This document shows, one piece after another, positions 24,901-37,800 of a DNA stretch of 64,000 nucleotides. Numbering within the stretch: position 1 is the stretch's first letter; each line of letters starts with the position of its first letter. The position numbers and the translations under genes were made by a program. This DNA is from Salminus brasiliensis (taxonomy: Eukaryota; Chordata; Actinopteri; Characiformes; Bryconidae). The notes under the pieces were generated by a model. That model made no database searches and was not told the origin of the DNA. It was given only the letters and a program-made list of their open reading frames with translations. The stretch is taken from positions 91,963,007 to 92,027,006 of the forward strand of contig NC_132878.1 in assembly GCF_030463535.1 (NCBI RefSeq), in the 5' to 3' direction.

Positions 24901-25084
24901 GGCTGCTGTTAGAGTTTTAATCTTAAAAATTATCATTTTAAGGGGATATTTGAGGGCAGATTGTTTAAAAAATATTATTTATTTATTATTTGTTAGTTTT
25001 TTGCCACTATCTAAAGTCACTGCTGGCAGAATTTCCTTATTTCTTTATATTTCCTTTAAAAAGTCTATTAAATATATATATTAA

Positions 25085-26440
25085 ATACCTACAAACACCA
25101 GTAGACTACTAGACCATCACATTTCTATGCAATTTACAAGCAATAAAATAAAAATGTGTTGAAAAATGTGTTTTTTTGCTGCTCTGCACTTCTTTAAAAC
25201 ATTTAATGATTTAATATTGATGACATTTCCAGACTTTAATACAATTAAAATGTATTTATATACATTAAATAAATTGATCAATAATTAAAGATGGTCCTAA
25301 TTACAGGATTTCTATAGAATATCTCTCATGAGTGCGTCTTAAAGCCAGAAGATCTCAAAACTAATAAAGCAATGTCTCAGGAAATTTATAATATATAAAT
25401 ATTTGCACAGTGACTATCTATGGGAAAGTTTTTACGGGCGTGGGAACGTCAAAAATACTTACACACCTTAGTAGAGTAGTAGACCATCAAATTTCTATGC
25501 AATTTACAAGCAATAAAATAAAAATGTGTGGAAAATTTGTGTTTTTTACTGCTCTGTGCTTCTTTAAAACATTTAATGGTTTAATATTGATGAAATTTCC
25601 AGACTTTAATTCAATTAAAATGTATTTATATATATTTAATAAATTGCTCAATAATTAAAGATGGTCCTAATTACAGAATTTCCCACATATCTCCTGCATG
25701 TATCTCTCCATCATGAGTGCATCTTAAAGCCAGTAAATTTTAGGCTAAATAATTATCTCAAAACTAATAAAACAATGTCTCAGGAAATTTAGATTATATA
25801 AATATTTGCACAATGAGGAAGCTTTTACGGGCAGGGGAACGTCAAAAAATACCTACACACACTAGTACACTGGTAGACCATCAAATTTCTATGCAATTTA
25901 CAAGCAATAATATAAAAATGTGTGGAAAAATTTATTTTTTATTTATTTATTTATTTATTTTTTGCTGCTCTGCACTTCTTTAAAACATTTAATGCTTTAA
26001 TATTGATGAAATTTCCAGACTTTAATTCAATTAAAATGTATTTATATATATTTAATAAATTGCTCAATAATTAAAGATGGTCCTAATTACAGAATTTCCC
26101 ACATATCTCCTGCATGTATCTCTCCACCAGTGTGTCTTAAAGCCAGTAGATTTTAGGCTAAATAATTATCTCAAAACTAATAAAACAATGTCTCAGGAAA
26201 TTTAGATTATATAAATATTTGCACAATGAGGAAGCTTTTACGGACAGGGGAACGTCAAAAAATACCTACACACACACTAGTACACTGGTAGACCATCAAA
26301 TTTCTATGCAATTTACAAGCAATAAGATAAAAATGTGTGGAAAAGTTTGTTTTTGCTGCTCTGTGCTTCTTTAAAACACTTTAAAACAAATGATTGAATA
26401 TTGATGTAATTTCTCTAAATGTAATTCAGTTCAAATGTAT
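25085..26440. repeat. Tandem array of four units of about 370-415 bp
   Basis: AGACCATCA begins at 25111, 25481, 25875 and 26290 and is followed each time by TTTCTATGCAATTTACAAGC, then TCTTTAAAACATTTAATG, GATGGTCCTAATTACAG and TTTACGGGC-like text. Steps are 370, 394 and 415 bp, so units vary in length. The last unit is incomplete. AT-rich, no coding capacity. Confidence 0.9.
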
Positions 26441-26744
26441 TCATAAAAGCTTTTTACAATGAATGCGGTCAGAGCGCAGCTTTACAGAGAGCCAGGTCTT
26501 TCGAGGAACCAGGACTGAAAAGGGGAGCACGTCCTCCTCAGGCCTCCGGAATCAAGAGAATATGACGAATGTGCCGTCAAGCCATAAAAGATGAAAGCGT
26601 GAGTGAGATGATAGAAGAAGTCCAAGCAGGTAAACAGTCAGAGGTACAGTCATACAGTGAGGTGAGGATGAACCAATGAGAGGACCCAGAGCAGGATGGG
26701 TAGTGGAGAGCCAGGTCTGGCGGTACTGTGCATCTTAGTACATG

Positions 26745-26791
<47 letters not shown>

Positions 26792-27135
26792 GAAAGGAGG
26801 GGGAAACACAAGGGGTTAGGAGGAGCACAGGGAATTTTTATGGGGGGGGGTATACAGCGGGACAGGATCCAATGGGTAGGGGGCTTCTCAGCACATGGGG
26901 GACTGTTTGAGAACTCACCCTTTAGAGTGACTGCAACCTTTTCTGGACCTCTCTCTCCAGAGACTAGACTGACCCGTGCAGGTGTGTAGAGACTGTGAAC
27001 GCCCAACTTGGGCCGTTAGGGTCTTGTAGGTTTCGTTTGGGTGTGATGGAGGGTCAAAAAATAAAGCTGTGTGTGCCTTGAGCCCTGTGTTTGTGTCGTC
27101 TCTGACGCCCCTGTCCCCAGGGGCTCGCCACACCA
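26441..27135. other. GC-richer intergenic segment; possible solo LTR end
   Basis: It holds a GA microsatellite (26747-26788) and, at 27059-27130, AATAAAGCTGTGTGTGCCTT followed about 60 bp later by a stretch ending GGGCTCGCCACA. A poly(A) signal, then a short region ending in CA, is the layout of an LTR's R-U5 part. No TG start, partner LTR or internal genes were found. Confidence 0.3.
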
Positions 27136-27489
27136 GCTTTATTAAGTGCTGTGAGGCACCGTATGACTTATACCCACCACCTTCAGAGGAAGAGGACCCA
27201 CGCCTGTGGTTGAAGGTGCTTTAGGTGTTTGTGAGGCTCTTAGGTAGGTTAACGTCTCTGGAGCTCATCAGAGCTTCACCAGAGCTTCATAACTGAGCCA
27301 TTTCTCTGGGTACGGATGATCTGGAGCTGGTTTCACCTCCATGGTATGAGCAGACGTATGGATGTTTGGGTGGATGTGTTAAACCTAGCACCATCCACCA
27401 CAGACGCAGGTCCTCTTCTTTGGAAATGGTGCCCCGTGGCACTCAGCACTCAAGCACTGTTGGGTGAAATTGGTAACATGGCACTGAAT

Positions 27490-28045
27490 GTACACTAAGG
27501 TTCATTGTAAGTTGCACCCATTGCTGACACGGATGTGCAAATGCACACATGCAGCTTGTCAAGTCCCTGTAGAGAAGTACAGCCAGTAGAATAAACAGGA
27601 CTCTCTGGAGCAGAGGAACCTATTAGCACCGGTGGTTCATAATGCCAGGTGTGGGCTATAGAGGGGTATAAAGCCCCCCAGCTTTGAGCTGTGGAGCAGT
27701 GGAGGAGCTGTGTTACCTGGAATGATGGATGGTGCTCCATCCAGTACTTTTGGGATGAGATGGGGAGATAGGGATGAGGAGGGGTGGGGATCATCCAACA
27801 CCACCTGAGCTCACTAACATAATCACATCATCACAGCAATGCTCCGAAATCCAAAATCTAGTACAATGCCTTCTTCCCTGGATAATACGGGTACTCCAGT
27901 ACCCCTGATTTTGAAAGAAACACTGAAAGGAACTAGTCAAGCTGTGTGTGTGTGTGTGCCTTTGCAGATCTATGTCTCAGCAACTCATATTAGTAATGCA
28001 TTCATTACAAGGGTGTCCACAAACTTTTGTAAACACAGGGACTAG
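27490..28045. mobile_element. MITE-like element, family M1
   Basis: Internal text GTAGAGAAGTACAGCCAGTA, GTGTGGGCTATAGAGGGGTA and GATGGTGCTCCATCCAGTAC is shared with copies at 38990-39160 and 46680-46850. The right end is GTGTCCACAAACTTTTGT. It lies just upstream of the tachykinin gene. Confidence 0.55.
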
Positions 28046-28415
28046 TATTAGCCTACAGTACTCAGCGCATTTGTTGGGGCCTTAGCCTTTTCTGGATCAT
28101 TAAAGCTCTTTGAGGAGTCCGTTATTGGATGAAGTGCCTGACTGAGCTCAGAAGAGTCTGAAAACGACCTTTCTGGTGATAATTATCCGTCATTATTCCG
28201 AGAGGAGAGACTGATCCATTCAGCCTAGCTCCTAATCACAGATCGTTAAGGGCCAGGCGTCAGTGGCTCTGTGCTAACGTGGAAAGTTAGGTGCTGGTGG
28301 TCTGCTGAACGTTCTCTGAGCGCTGGTCTCACTCTGGAGTGTCTGTGCTGTGGGAATGTTTGACAAAAGCGAAATCTCCAGGAAGCGATTGGTCTTTTTC
28401 TGTCTGACAGGAGCC

Positions 28416-29705
28416 ATGAAAACTCTGCTGCTGATGCTAATGCTACTCTCTAGCCTCACACACACCTTCAGCCACGGATACATGGCTCCTGAGGAGGACA
28501 AGTGGACCCACGACAGATATGAGACTGAGGTATTCCCCATTATTTTTCTCTTTTAAGACAAAACGGGCAGTTGGGAAGTGGACAGGAGCAGCACATTTCT
28601 CACATGCATGCTGTGATTTGAGGAAGGAGGTTAGAATTACATTGGAATTATGTTCAATTGAACCTCGTGATCTGTGACTAACAGCAACTATGGGGACTTT
28701 TATAGGCTGGCGTCACTATTTCTTTCTTTTTTTAGATAAAGTAAGTAGGAAAAGTCACACAAATGTTCAAAGGCTCAATATGATTATCTGTGGGTTTGGC
28801 ATACAGAAGGCAAATCAGGCTCTTTCTGAGGATATCTGTATATTCTTCACATTAAAGCTGTAGTATGATGTTTAATGGTAATTAACTGTATTCACAATTT
28901 AATCTGTTTAATATATCTAGCCTATATTATCCTCATTTAAGATAAATAATTAAATAATGAAAGTTTTAATGGTTTACAGGTTTTTCTCACAAGCTTACAG
29001 ATTACCAGAACCATAGATCTCTCATCTAATAACTGTATAAAGTTTTAATGGACACACTTTTGTTGTTTTTTGCTGGAGACCTGGAGACTTAAGCTGTTCT
29101 TTTAATGGCTAATGGCTTTCTAAAAGTCGAATAAATAAATAATGAAAATAATTCATTATAATTAATTAATAAGATACACAAAAATAGACAGCCAGTTGTC
29201 CAAGTTATATCTGAATCTTTCTACCTTACTTTTCTATGTAAATGAAAATAGCAATAGCAGAGTTTTGGTGGGTTTTTCATCCCTGTGCATTATAATGCTT
29301 TACATGTCTGGCTGTATATTAAAGCTGCAGTATAATGTTTAACTGAATGGCTTTCTGAATGATTCAATATTTATCATCCTTTTTTTAAGGTAAAATAATT
29401 AATAGTCTAAGTTTATGTTGTCCTGAACCCCAAGTCTTACTGGTTTACAGGTTATATAACGTAGCATAATATATAATATTTATAATATAGCATAAAAGTA
29501 CCATAGATCTCTCATTTATAAAACTGTAAGTGGTCAAATAAGATAAGATAATCCTTTATTAGTCCCACAGTGGGGAAATTCTCAGTCACTCAGATGCAAA
29601 AACAGAGATAAATTACCACTATATACACAATATAAATAATAGAAGTAAAAAAAGCAATAACAATATTATTTACAGATTATCTACAGGTTATTGCAAATTG
29701 ATCTA

Positions 29706-29765
<60 letters not shown>

Positions 29766-30937
29766 CTGTAGTGTAATGTTTTAATGGTGGTTGATGGGAT
29801 TGTGGTTTTCTGAACATCCTGACCTTTATTTTTCAGTTTTAAGGGAAATAATTGAATAGTGATTTTCTGAAGCACTGAGCTCTAAGCGTTCTTTTAAAAT
29901 GAATTCAATAATTGGAAAGTGACAGTTTTACAGTTTTGAACCCAGAGGCTTAGCTCCCTTGTGCTTACAGGACAGGGTTCTACAGTAAATCTTTTTAATG
30001 GTCTCATTAAGAAAAATATTTTTAAAATGTCATTTGTACAGTCCTAGTCATTGTATTGGTCAGTGGAAATACATTACAGTATTACGCATTTTAAGCCCAG
30101 AGGCTTCGCTTCATTAGGCTAGTTTTGAAAAACATGTATCTCCAAAATGGGGACTTTTTCAGGAGAATGCAAACATGTGCTTAGCTTTGAATGGAAGTCA
30201 ATGTAAAATAAAGAGTAATTTAGAACATTTCTATTGGTCAGTTCATCCAGAATTACTCACACAGAGTACAGATCAGCTACAGGGTTCGAACCAAGGAGAA
30301 AACTAAAAAACAAAACAAGTGTTTTTCATTGGTCAGCGGTGATGTATAGTCCTTTTTGAGGGACGTCACTGACAGTGTGTTTTGCTCTACAGGCCCAATC
30401 AAGCTGGTGGCTGAATACTGGTATACTGAATCTTTCAAGTGTTACAGTTTTATAATATAATATAAAACAATGTAACATTCTCAGCGACTGGACAGGATAC
30501 ATCTGCAACCTTTATTCTTTTTTATGAGAAAATAGTTTGAACTTGGGCTGGAAATCATTTAACTGTAGTTAAATCTAATATCACATATTACAGCAGCTGG
30601 CTCATGTAGCGTTAGGAGTCTTGCCTAAGGAGTCTTATTGACTGACCGTGCAGATGACCTGGTCATGTGAGAGCAGAAATGAGTCTCTTTAGCCATTAAA
30701 CTGAGCTCCTGGGATATTTTCCAGCATGTTTGGTTTGTTTACAGCTCAGATTATGGCGTGTTTGATATGTTATGCTTTATTATTCCTATATATTCTTAAA
30801 AATGAAGGTGCTACAAAGGGTTTTCTGGTGAGGAACCTTGTTTGGTTCCATAAAGAAGCATTTTTGAAAGAGATGTAAGTGTAAAAATCCTTTAAATTGG
30901 TAAATTTCAGTGTTTAAAACACACACACTTCTCTAAA

Positions 30938-30989
<52 letters not shown>

Positions 30990-33150
30990 GAACCAACAGT
31001 GGTTCTCCTGTGGCATTTCCCAAAGAACCCTTTGTAGCAGTAGTTGGTGGAACAGTAGACCTGTCCTAGAGACCACCCCGCAGCTTCTTTAGCCTTTTCA
31101 GTGCTATAATCGTGTGTTTTTCCCCTCTCTGCCTTTTAAGATGAAGTGGTCTGATGAACCTGATCTATTGCAGACGATGCTGAAGAGAATGGTGCGGAGA
31201 CCCGACCAGCAGCAGTTCTTCGGTCTAATGGGGAGAAGATCCTCTGGTAAGCAAATGATTGGAGAAGTTCTTCGAAGACCTACAAAATACACTCTCTGAA
31301 CATTCTTTAAGCTGTGGCTAGTGAATATACACTACACTGATCAGCCATAACATTAGTACCGGATAAGAGAAAACATTGTCTGTCTTCATCTCCAGTGGCT
31401 TCATCTGTCTGGTTGTGGATTTATTAGGCAGCAAGTGAACAGTCAGTCCTTGAAGGTGATGTGTTAAAAGTAGGCGACTGGGTCAGAACATCTCCAAAAC
31501 GTCGGGCAGGTCTTGTAGGGTGTTCCCGGTGTGCAGACGTCAGTACCTACCAAAAGTGCTCCAAGAAAGAACAACCGGTGAACCAGCGACAGGGTCCAAC
31601 CAGGGTCTGGTGCCCTAAGGCTCATTAATGTGGCTCATTGATGTGATCCATGGAGGCCTTGGGGGCGGATGTACAGGAGGTAAAGGATCTTCCTGCTAAC
31701 CTTTTGGTGTTTTGGAGTCTTTTGGAGCCTTGAATGGGCTTGAATCAGATAAGTCATAAGGCATAATACCTAATTACAATCTCACCATGTGTACTCCACC
31801 CACCCCTATAAAACTACTATAAATAAGAATGTAAATTAATATCATCAGCTAATATTATTATTATTATTATTATTATATTTTTTATTTAAATAGTTAATTT
31901 TATTCTTTATATATTCAGATGTAATTTTGTGTGCTTTGGCAACTGTAAAAAGGTTGCATGCCAATAAAGTCAACCTGAATTGTGTATATATATATATATA
32001 TATATACACATGGCAGGTGGTACTAATGTTATTGCTGATCTGTCATATGATCTGTCACTTTTGTCATATGATTACAGCAATTTATGAAAAATGGCTGTTT
32101 ATTTGAGGTCTCTGCTTTATTTTCCCAGCGAAATCACAGATAACACGGAAACGTAAGTACAGTCTGATGGTTTTACCTGCATTAGGTATGAAGTATGCTT
32201 GTCTCTTAGTTCAGAGGAGAGCTTCCAGCACAATAATGTCAGTCGTTCATCTGAATTTAAATATCTACCTGTTCATCCAGCATTTTTCTAACAGGGAGCT
32301 CGACCCCCTTTGCTGCAGCCTCTACTCTTCAGAGATAAGACCTAACTGCCAACCATCCCACCCGTTCGTAGCTCCCTCTAGCACTAGAAATGCTCCCGAT
32401 ACTAGGCGGGTGGAAGGACACCAAACTACAGCCGACACGCTCTGAGAAAAGCGCCAAGTCCCAAGCTCCACCACACCAGCTAACAGACACCTGTGCCGGC
32501 CAACACTGCTTAAGAGCGCCCTCTACCCACCCGGAGAGGGCATGGCCACTTGTGCTCTCACTGACTCCGGCTGCTGATGGCAAAGCGGCATGGCTTGGGA
32601 TTTGAACTTGCGACCCTTAAAAAGTGGTAGCGCATTAGACTGCTGAGCTCCAGGCTTCACAATAGTTCTTGGAAAATTGCTGTGAGAATTTGATTGTAAG
32701 GTCAGGTATGGATGCAAACTCATCCCAAGTCTCATCATTCTAAACACTGCAAGTTAAACACTGGGGGCTCCAGCTGATGCTCAGCATCGGATATGGCGAC
32801 CTTAGGTTCCTGTCTGGCTGCTTCAGTGTTCCCATTCAAGCTGTGTGTGTACCATCCCCTCAGTCAGCAATCTTAAAGTGGGAGATTCAGATGGGGTGTC
32901 TAGAAATGTTTGGACACAGTGTATAATTCATACGATGTGAATGAATCATCAGATGTTGAACTTTATTCTCCTTTTCAGGGCAGAAGTTTCAGGCTTTTGT
33001 TGGTCTTATGGGGAAGCGGAGCGTGGAGGGTGGGTGAAGACGTCTTTACTCTCGGCTGTCGATCTTCATGTCTTTGTAGAAGCCGTAGTCGTTGTTAAAA
33101 TTCGGTCATAACCTCTCTTAAATATTCATTTTCTTTTAGGCTCTTTCTGA
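28416..33150 (+). CDS. tac1: Protachykinin (tac1-like), substance P-like and neurokinin A-like
   Basis: Exons: 28416-28529, 31141-31246, 32129-32152, 32979-33029 and 33140-33150, giving 101 residues with consistent phases. If the fourth exon is read through instead, it stops at 33037 after SVEGG. Residues 1-20 are a signal peptide (MKTLLLMLMLLSSLTHTFSH). The second exon encodes RRPDQQQFFGLMGRR: an 11-residue FFGLM peptide, Gly for C-terminal amidation, and a dibasic site. The 24-nt third exon and 51-nt fourth exon, both phase 1, match the sizes of the small exons 5 and 6 of mammalian TAC1. The fourth encodes KR-QKFQAFVGLM-GKR, the neurokinin A position. Such peptides are secreted and act on NK receptors. 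AATAAA at 33267 follows. The usual Lys3-Pro4 of substance P are Asp-Gln here. A tac1 duplicate or tac4 cannot be excluded. Confidence 0.85.
29536..29700. mobile_element. Dispersed repeat end with GATAATCCTTTATTAGTCCC
   Basis: Begins AAGATAAGATAATCCTTTAT, then AGTCCCACAGTGGGGAAATT, and runs into AT-rich text. The same motif forms the loop side of the hairpin at 36516-36611. Lies in intron 1 of the tachykinin gene. Confidence 0.5.
29705..29763. repeat. TA microsatellite
   Basis: About 28 TA dinucleotides in intron 1 of the tachykinin gene. A second run lies at 30940-30985 and a third at 31985-32006. Confidence 0.95.
31327..32045. mobile_element. MITE-like element, family M2
   Basis: Left end ACTGATCAGCCATAACATTA and right end TACTAATGTTATTGCTGATC form the inverted repeats. 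Internal text (GGCAGGTCTTGTAGGGTGTT, GTGCTCCAAGAAAGAACAAC) matches 11130-11200. Lies in the intron between the substance P-like exon and the 24-nt exon. Confidence 0.7.
32316..32650 (-). mobile_element. SINE-like repeat, family S3, inverted copy
   Basis: Minus-strand orientation: GCATGGCTTGGGATTTGAAC and TAGCGCATTAGACTGCTGAG mark the tRNA-like head. A second, plus-orientation fragment (GGGGCTCCAGCTGATGCTCA) follows at 32762-32850. Confidence 0.5.
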
Positions 33151-33266
33151 TGGGACCACAAGCAGAGCAGCGTGGATTCCACTCACCCATTCTGTTTCAA
33201 GCAGACACGTCCAACTGAGCTTTGAGAGCCACGGCATTTCTGTGTACAGAAGTGTTCAAAGCAGCT

Positions 33267-33272
33267 AATAAA
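33267..33272 (+). terminator. Poly(A) signal of the tachykinin gene
   Basis: AATAAA about 120 bp after the stop codon in the last exon, at a normal distance for a 3' UTR end near 33290. Confidence 0.7.
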
Positions 33273-33439
33273 AGTGGGAAATGTAAACCTTTGGGAGTCC
33301 CAAAACTCTGAGGTTCAGTGTTTAAATTAAGTGAATAATCCTGTTACTTTATAAAGACGTGGGGGAATACTTGGTTCTATTGTATTGGAAAGAATTTGGA
33401 GATTATAGGAAAGTTGAGAACTTACAACTAGTACATATA

Positions 33440-33650
33440 CACACACCAATCAGCCAGAACATGAACACCACCTGCCTAAAATTGAGTAGGTGCCACCACA
33501 ACAAATCTGACCATTCAAGGCATAGACTCCACAAAACCTCGGAAGGTGTCCTGGCACCCAGACGTTAGCAGCAGATCCTTTAAGTCCTGTAAGCTGTGAG
33601 TTGAGGCCTCCATGAGCATCAATGACTCTTAGGTGCCCATGACCCTGTAC
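33440..33650. mobile_element. MITE-like fragment, family M2
   Basis: Left end CACCAATCAGCCAGAACATG; internal TTAGCAGCAGATCCTTTAAG and GACTCTTAGGTGCCCATGAC match (inverted) 14450-14530. The right end is missing. Confidence 0.55.
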
Positions 33651-34012
33651 ACACCCGCCAGCTGGGAGTAACGTGTGTTAATGGGGCTTAGAAGCGCCGC
33701 AGCTAAAACAAAGAATCGGAACTGCACAGGGATTAAAATAGCCTATACCCGATCCATCAAAATATGCTTGGATCAGTGGGATATCCCTAGTATGTATGTG
33801 ATCAGGAGATCTTTTTGCTGAGGGTTATGACTCTAACTAATGTGTTTAGGTTCCTAAAATCTTTGTACAGTACTGTATATAATCTAAAATATATAATCTG
33901 CTCCACTGTCATTACAGAAACACATGAAAAATATTCACATCACAATTATAGAGCCAGATCTCAGATTGTACTCAATGTTAGAATACATTATTACCTCAAT
34001 CCATATCACACG

Positions 34013-34018
34013 TTTATT
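34013..34018 (-). terminator. Candidate poly(A) signal of septin 7
   Basis: TTTATT on the plus strand is AATAAA in the sense of the gene, about 840 bp beyond the stop codon. Others are possible in this AT-rich 3' UTR, which also has a TA run at 34283-34312. Confidence 0.4.
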
Positions 34019-34856
34019 AAGTGACTGTACAATAACAAATGAAAATAAAATATCAAAAATACAGGAGTACATAACCAAAGAGGGGGGAAATATGTTGTAA
34101 ACTTGTAAACTCGAGCTTTTACCGCAGAATACAACAGGTAAGGTTATGCATGAACAGGGTTTACAACCTTATCACAGCAAATGTCCAAGGAATACATTTG
34201 AACCGGTCAATTCTCTTACAAAACTGCTCTGTCGAGTTTTCTAAAACATAGAAAAAATATTATTTTAGCTGGCTCGGGATACATATATATAGATATATAT
34301 ATATATATATATATAAAAAATAAACTAACTGAAATATTAATGAAGTTATATGAGGTGGTCCAAGGATAGTGACTAAACAAAACGGCATATATTTTAGAAA
34401 CACTTTCAAATAACACATACAAAAGGTTTTGCTCATCACTCCCATGTAAGATTTGTACGGTTTATCAACCTGCTGTTAGCGCCCGTTGCCTGGAATGAGG
34501 TTTATGCATACAGAAATCAAAGAGGTACAGTCGTTTAGATAAGATATTCTTTGTGACATCTTGGGAATTTGAGGAACTGGCGTCAGTAACTACCAAAAAC
34601 AAAAATAGTTGGACAGTCGCATATAAATGTGGACACCTGCTTTTAAATGGTAAAGGATATAGAGTTCGGGATATATGTACACATTTTTAAGGGTTTGGCT
34701 TGCCTACGGTAAGGCGGACCTTAGTCCACACCCAGCTGTTCACCTCCAGCAGAGTGAGCAGGCGACACTGAGCCGCACTGTGCAGCACTGACTGAAGGCT
34801 ACGCAGATAACTGGTCTGGAAACGATGGAAACAACCTGGTCATCTTGCACATGGCT

Positions 34857-37800
34857 TTAAAATATCTTCCCTTTCTTCTTGTTCTTCTCCAAAGTCCTGT
34901 GGGGAACAGAGAGCATGCTCAGACTGTTAAGCTTTTACATTAAAAAAAAAAACAAAAAAAAAACCATAACTTATGAACTGCTGTTTAATAGTGTGGAATC
35001 ACTACATTAGGGTCCAACATCAACACTTTAGCAATATTACGCAAGTAATGTCAATCTGATTTCCTAAAATATAATTCTCAATTCCCAATATCATAAACCA
35101 GTTTCCTACAATATAAATCTATTTTCCAGTATTATAAATTGGTTTCTAGTGATGTAAATCTAATTTCCTGGGTATTATAAACTGGTTTCCAATAATAAAA
35201 ATATGTTTCACAGTTTTATAACCTGGTTTCCTACAACATTAATTAATGTCCCAGTTTTATATACTGGTTTCCAGTAATATCAATCTGTTTCCCAGGTATT
35301 ATAAACTGCTTTCCTACAACATAAATCTATTTCAGTAATGTAAATCTAATTTTAGTAATATACATCTTTTTCTTTTTCAGTTTTATAAATTTGATTTCAG
35401 TCATACAAATGTACAATAATACAAATTGTTTTTTCAGTAACATAAATCTATATTTAATATACATCGGTTTCTCAGTAATATAAACATAAAATAATGTATG
35501 TAAAACAAAAAAATCCAAAATAACTTTTGGTTTCAAAATAAATGTCTTAGACCGTATTAAACATTACATCCATGTCCTTCTATTGTAACTCTCTTATTTA
35601 AACACACAAGACGAAAATAAACTGACAGGCCAAACCTGACCGCAACAGACTAAGCAACTGATAGATTTGATATAACAGTATGAAATTAATAAGCATGAAA
35701 TATCTAATTGGTTTTAATTTGAATTATTTTGGTCCAGCTGCTGCCTGATGAAATAGTGCTGGAAAGAAGAATTTTCATATTTAATAACTACAGGTTGTAA
35801 TAATACAAATTTAAGTGAGTAACAGGTCTGTAAGCATCAGTCTGTAAATCTAAAGACTTTCGGCTAATGCTGAACAGTAGCGGACACCAAATACTTTGAT
35901 TTATGCAAACAAGTACAGAAAAGTAAGTGTTGTAAAGAGGCAAACCTGGATGCATCGAGTTTCTGCTGCTCTAGGAGGCGCTGTTGAGTCTCCCAGTTGA
36001 CTCTCTCCTCCTCAAACTGGCGTCTCCTCTCCTCCAGCTCCTTGTGCTGCGCCTCCAGGTTCTTCTTCATCTGCTCATGACGCCGCTGCAGCTGGAGAGG
36101 GAAACCGAGCACAGTGAGGCGTGGGAACGCTTTCAGGGTTTAGGGCCCATGTTACTACAGTCTTAACGCTTTGGTTTGTGGCATTTATATGAGCCAAGTC
36201 AAGGATTTTGAAAAAGGTGCTTTAAATGGAGTAGGAGTCTCACAGTGCCAAACGCCAGACTGTGACCCAGTAATCAAGTCATTTGTGTGATTTTTAACAT
36301 GAAACCTTTTTTCTTCTTCTTCACCAGCACAGGCCTGCAAAATCTAGTTCCTGGAAAGTCCATCTCATCCTGCACAGTTTGGTGATTTCCCTGCATAAAA
36401 GTACCTATTAAACCCATTAGCGAACTGCCCAGCTGCCCAGTGTTTAAGGAAGCCCTCCAGGACCTGAGCTGAACAACATGCTGACATACGAAGCCACAAA
36501 TAAAGACACAATAAAGTTTGAACTTTTTATTAAGATAAGATAAGATAAGATAATTCCCACTGTGGGACTAATAAAGGATTATCTTATCTTATCTTAATAA
36601 AAAGTTCAAACAGAAAAGGGTGTATGGATGCCCATTCTTGTCAGATAGAGACAGTATGTTCACATTTTGACCTGCCATATTAAAATATTATTATATACTA
36701 TATAATACAATATAATATAATATAATATATAATTTTAGAATTATATATAAAGTTATAAGTTATATATAAAGTTAAAAACTAAACTATTAACCTTATTACT
36801 TAAAACTTAGGAATATAATTTCGGGATAGTAAGGACCTATGTCAATATATTATAAAACATTGAGGAAATGGGTAAATGATACCAGATACAACTGAAATTA
36901 CATTAAGCTATTTTATTAATTATTTTAAAATACTAAATTAAACAAAAATAATATTGAGATATCAAGTCATAACCTTGAGAAAAAAGAGATACAGAGTCGT
37001 AAAGTTGAGTGAATAAGTTCTTATTTTAAGATACTAAGTCAACAACACTGAGTCATTATTTTGAGATACTGAGTCAAAAAAGGTCATTCTGAAATACTAA
37101 TTCAAGAATCAGAAAATAAAGTTCTCATTCTAATAGACTAAATATATATATATTTTTATATATTTAAAAAGTATATATATATATATATATATATGTTTTT
37201 TTAATATAGAAATATATATTGTTTTTATAATAAAATATAATACAATTCAAAACAATTTAGATATTTTTCTCAGATGCTAAGACAACACAGAGAGTCATAC
37301 ATTGTATGAGTAAATAAATAATTGACATACTAAGTCAAGAATTTGAGTACTTGGAATACAAATTCAAGAAGAGTAATTATTTTTACATAAGTAACAATTT
37401 GAGAACATTAGTAATTATTAAGTTAAACTAAAAAAATATTAAATCATTATTTCAGGACATGCAGTCAAAATGTTGAGACACTTATGCCCTAACAAACAGA
37501 AGGGAAAGGGCTCTACAGTGAACATTAAAATAACAAAGAAAAAAAACCCAGCTTTTCCACCGGATTCAGAAGTGAGCGTTATAAAAGAGCTTGCTATAAA
37601 TACCTCAGCCTCAGAGTCTTTCAGCTTCTGGATCTTCTCCTTGACTTTCATCTCAAAGACCTGCTCCATCTCCATCTCCATCTTCTTCATCTTGGTCACA
37701 TGCTCTCGCCTCTCCTCCTCCATCTGGGCCAGAGGGCTCCTGGAGGATGCAGACCATTGGCACACACATACTTATAAATAACAGTAACAAAACATGTATA

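Noticed and set aside
36091-36166. Plus-strand frame opposite the septin 7 coiled-coil exon (Leu-rich)
   Set aside because: It is the antisense shadow of the real exon; splice borders and homology support only the minus strand.
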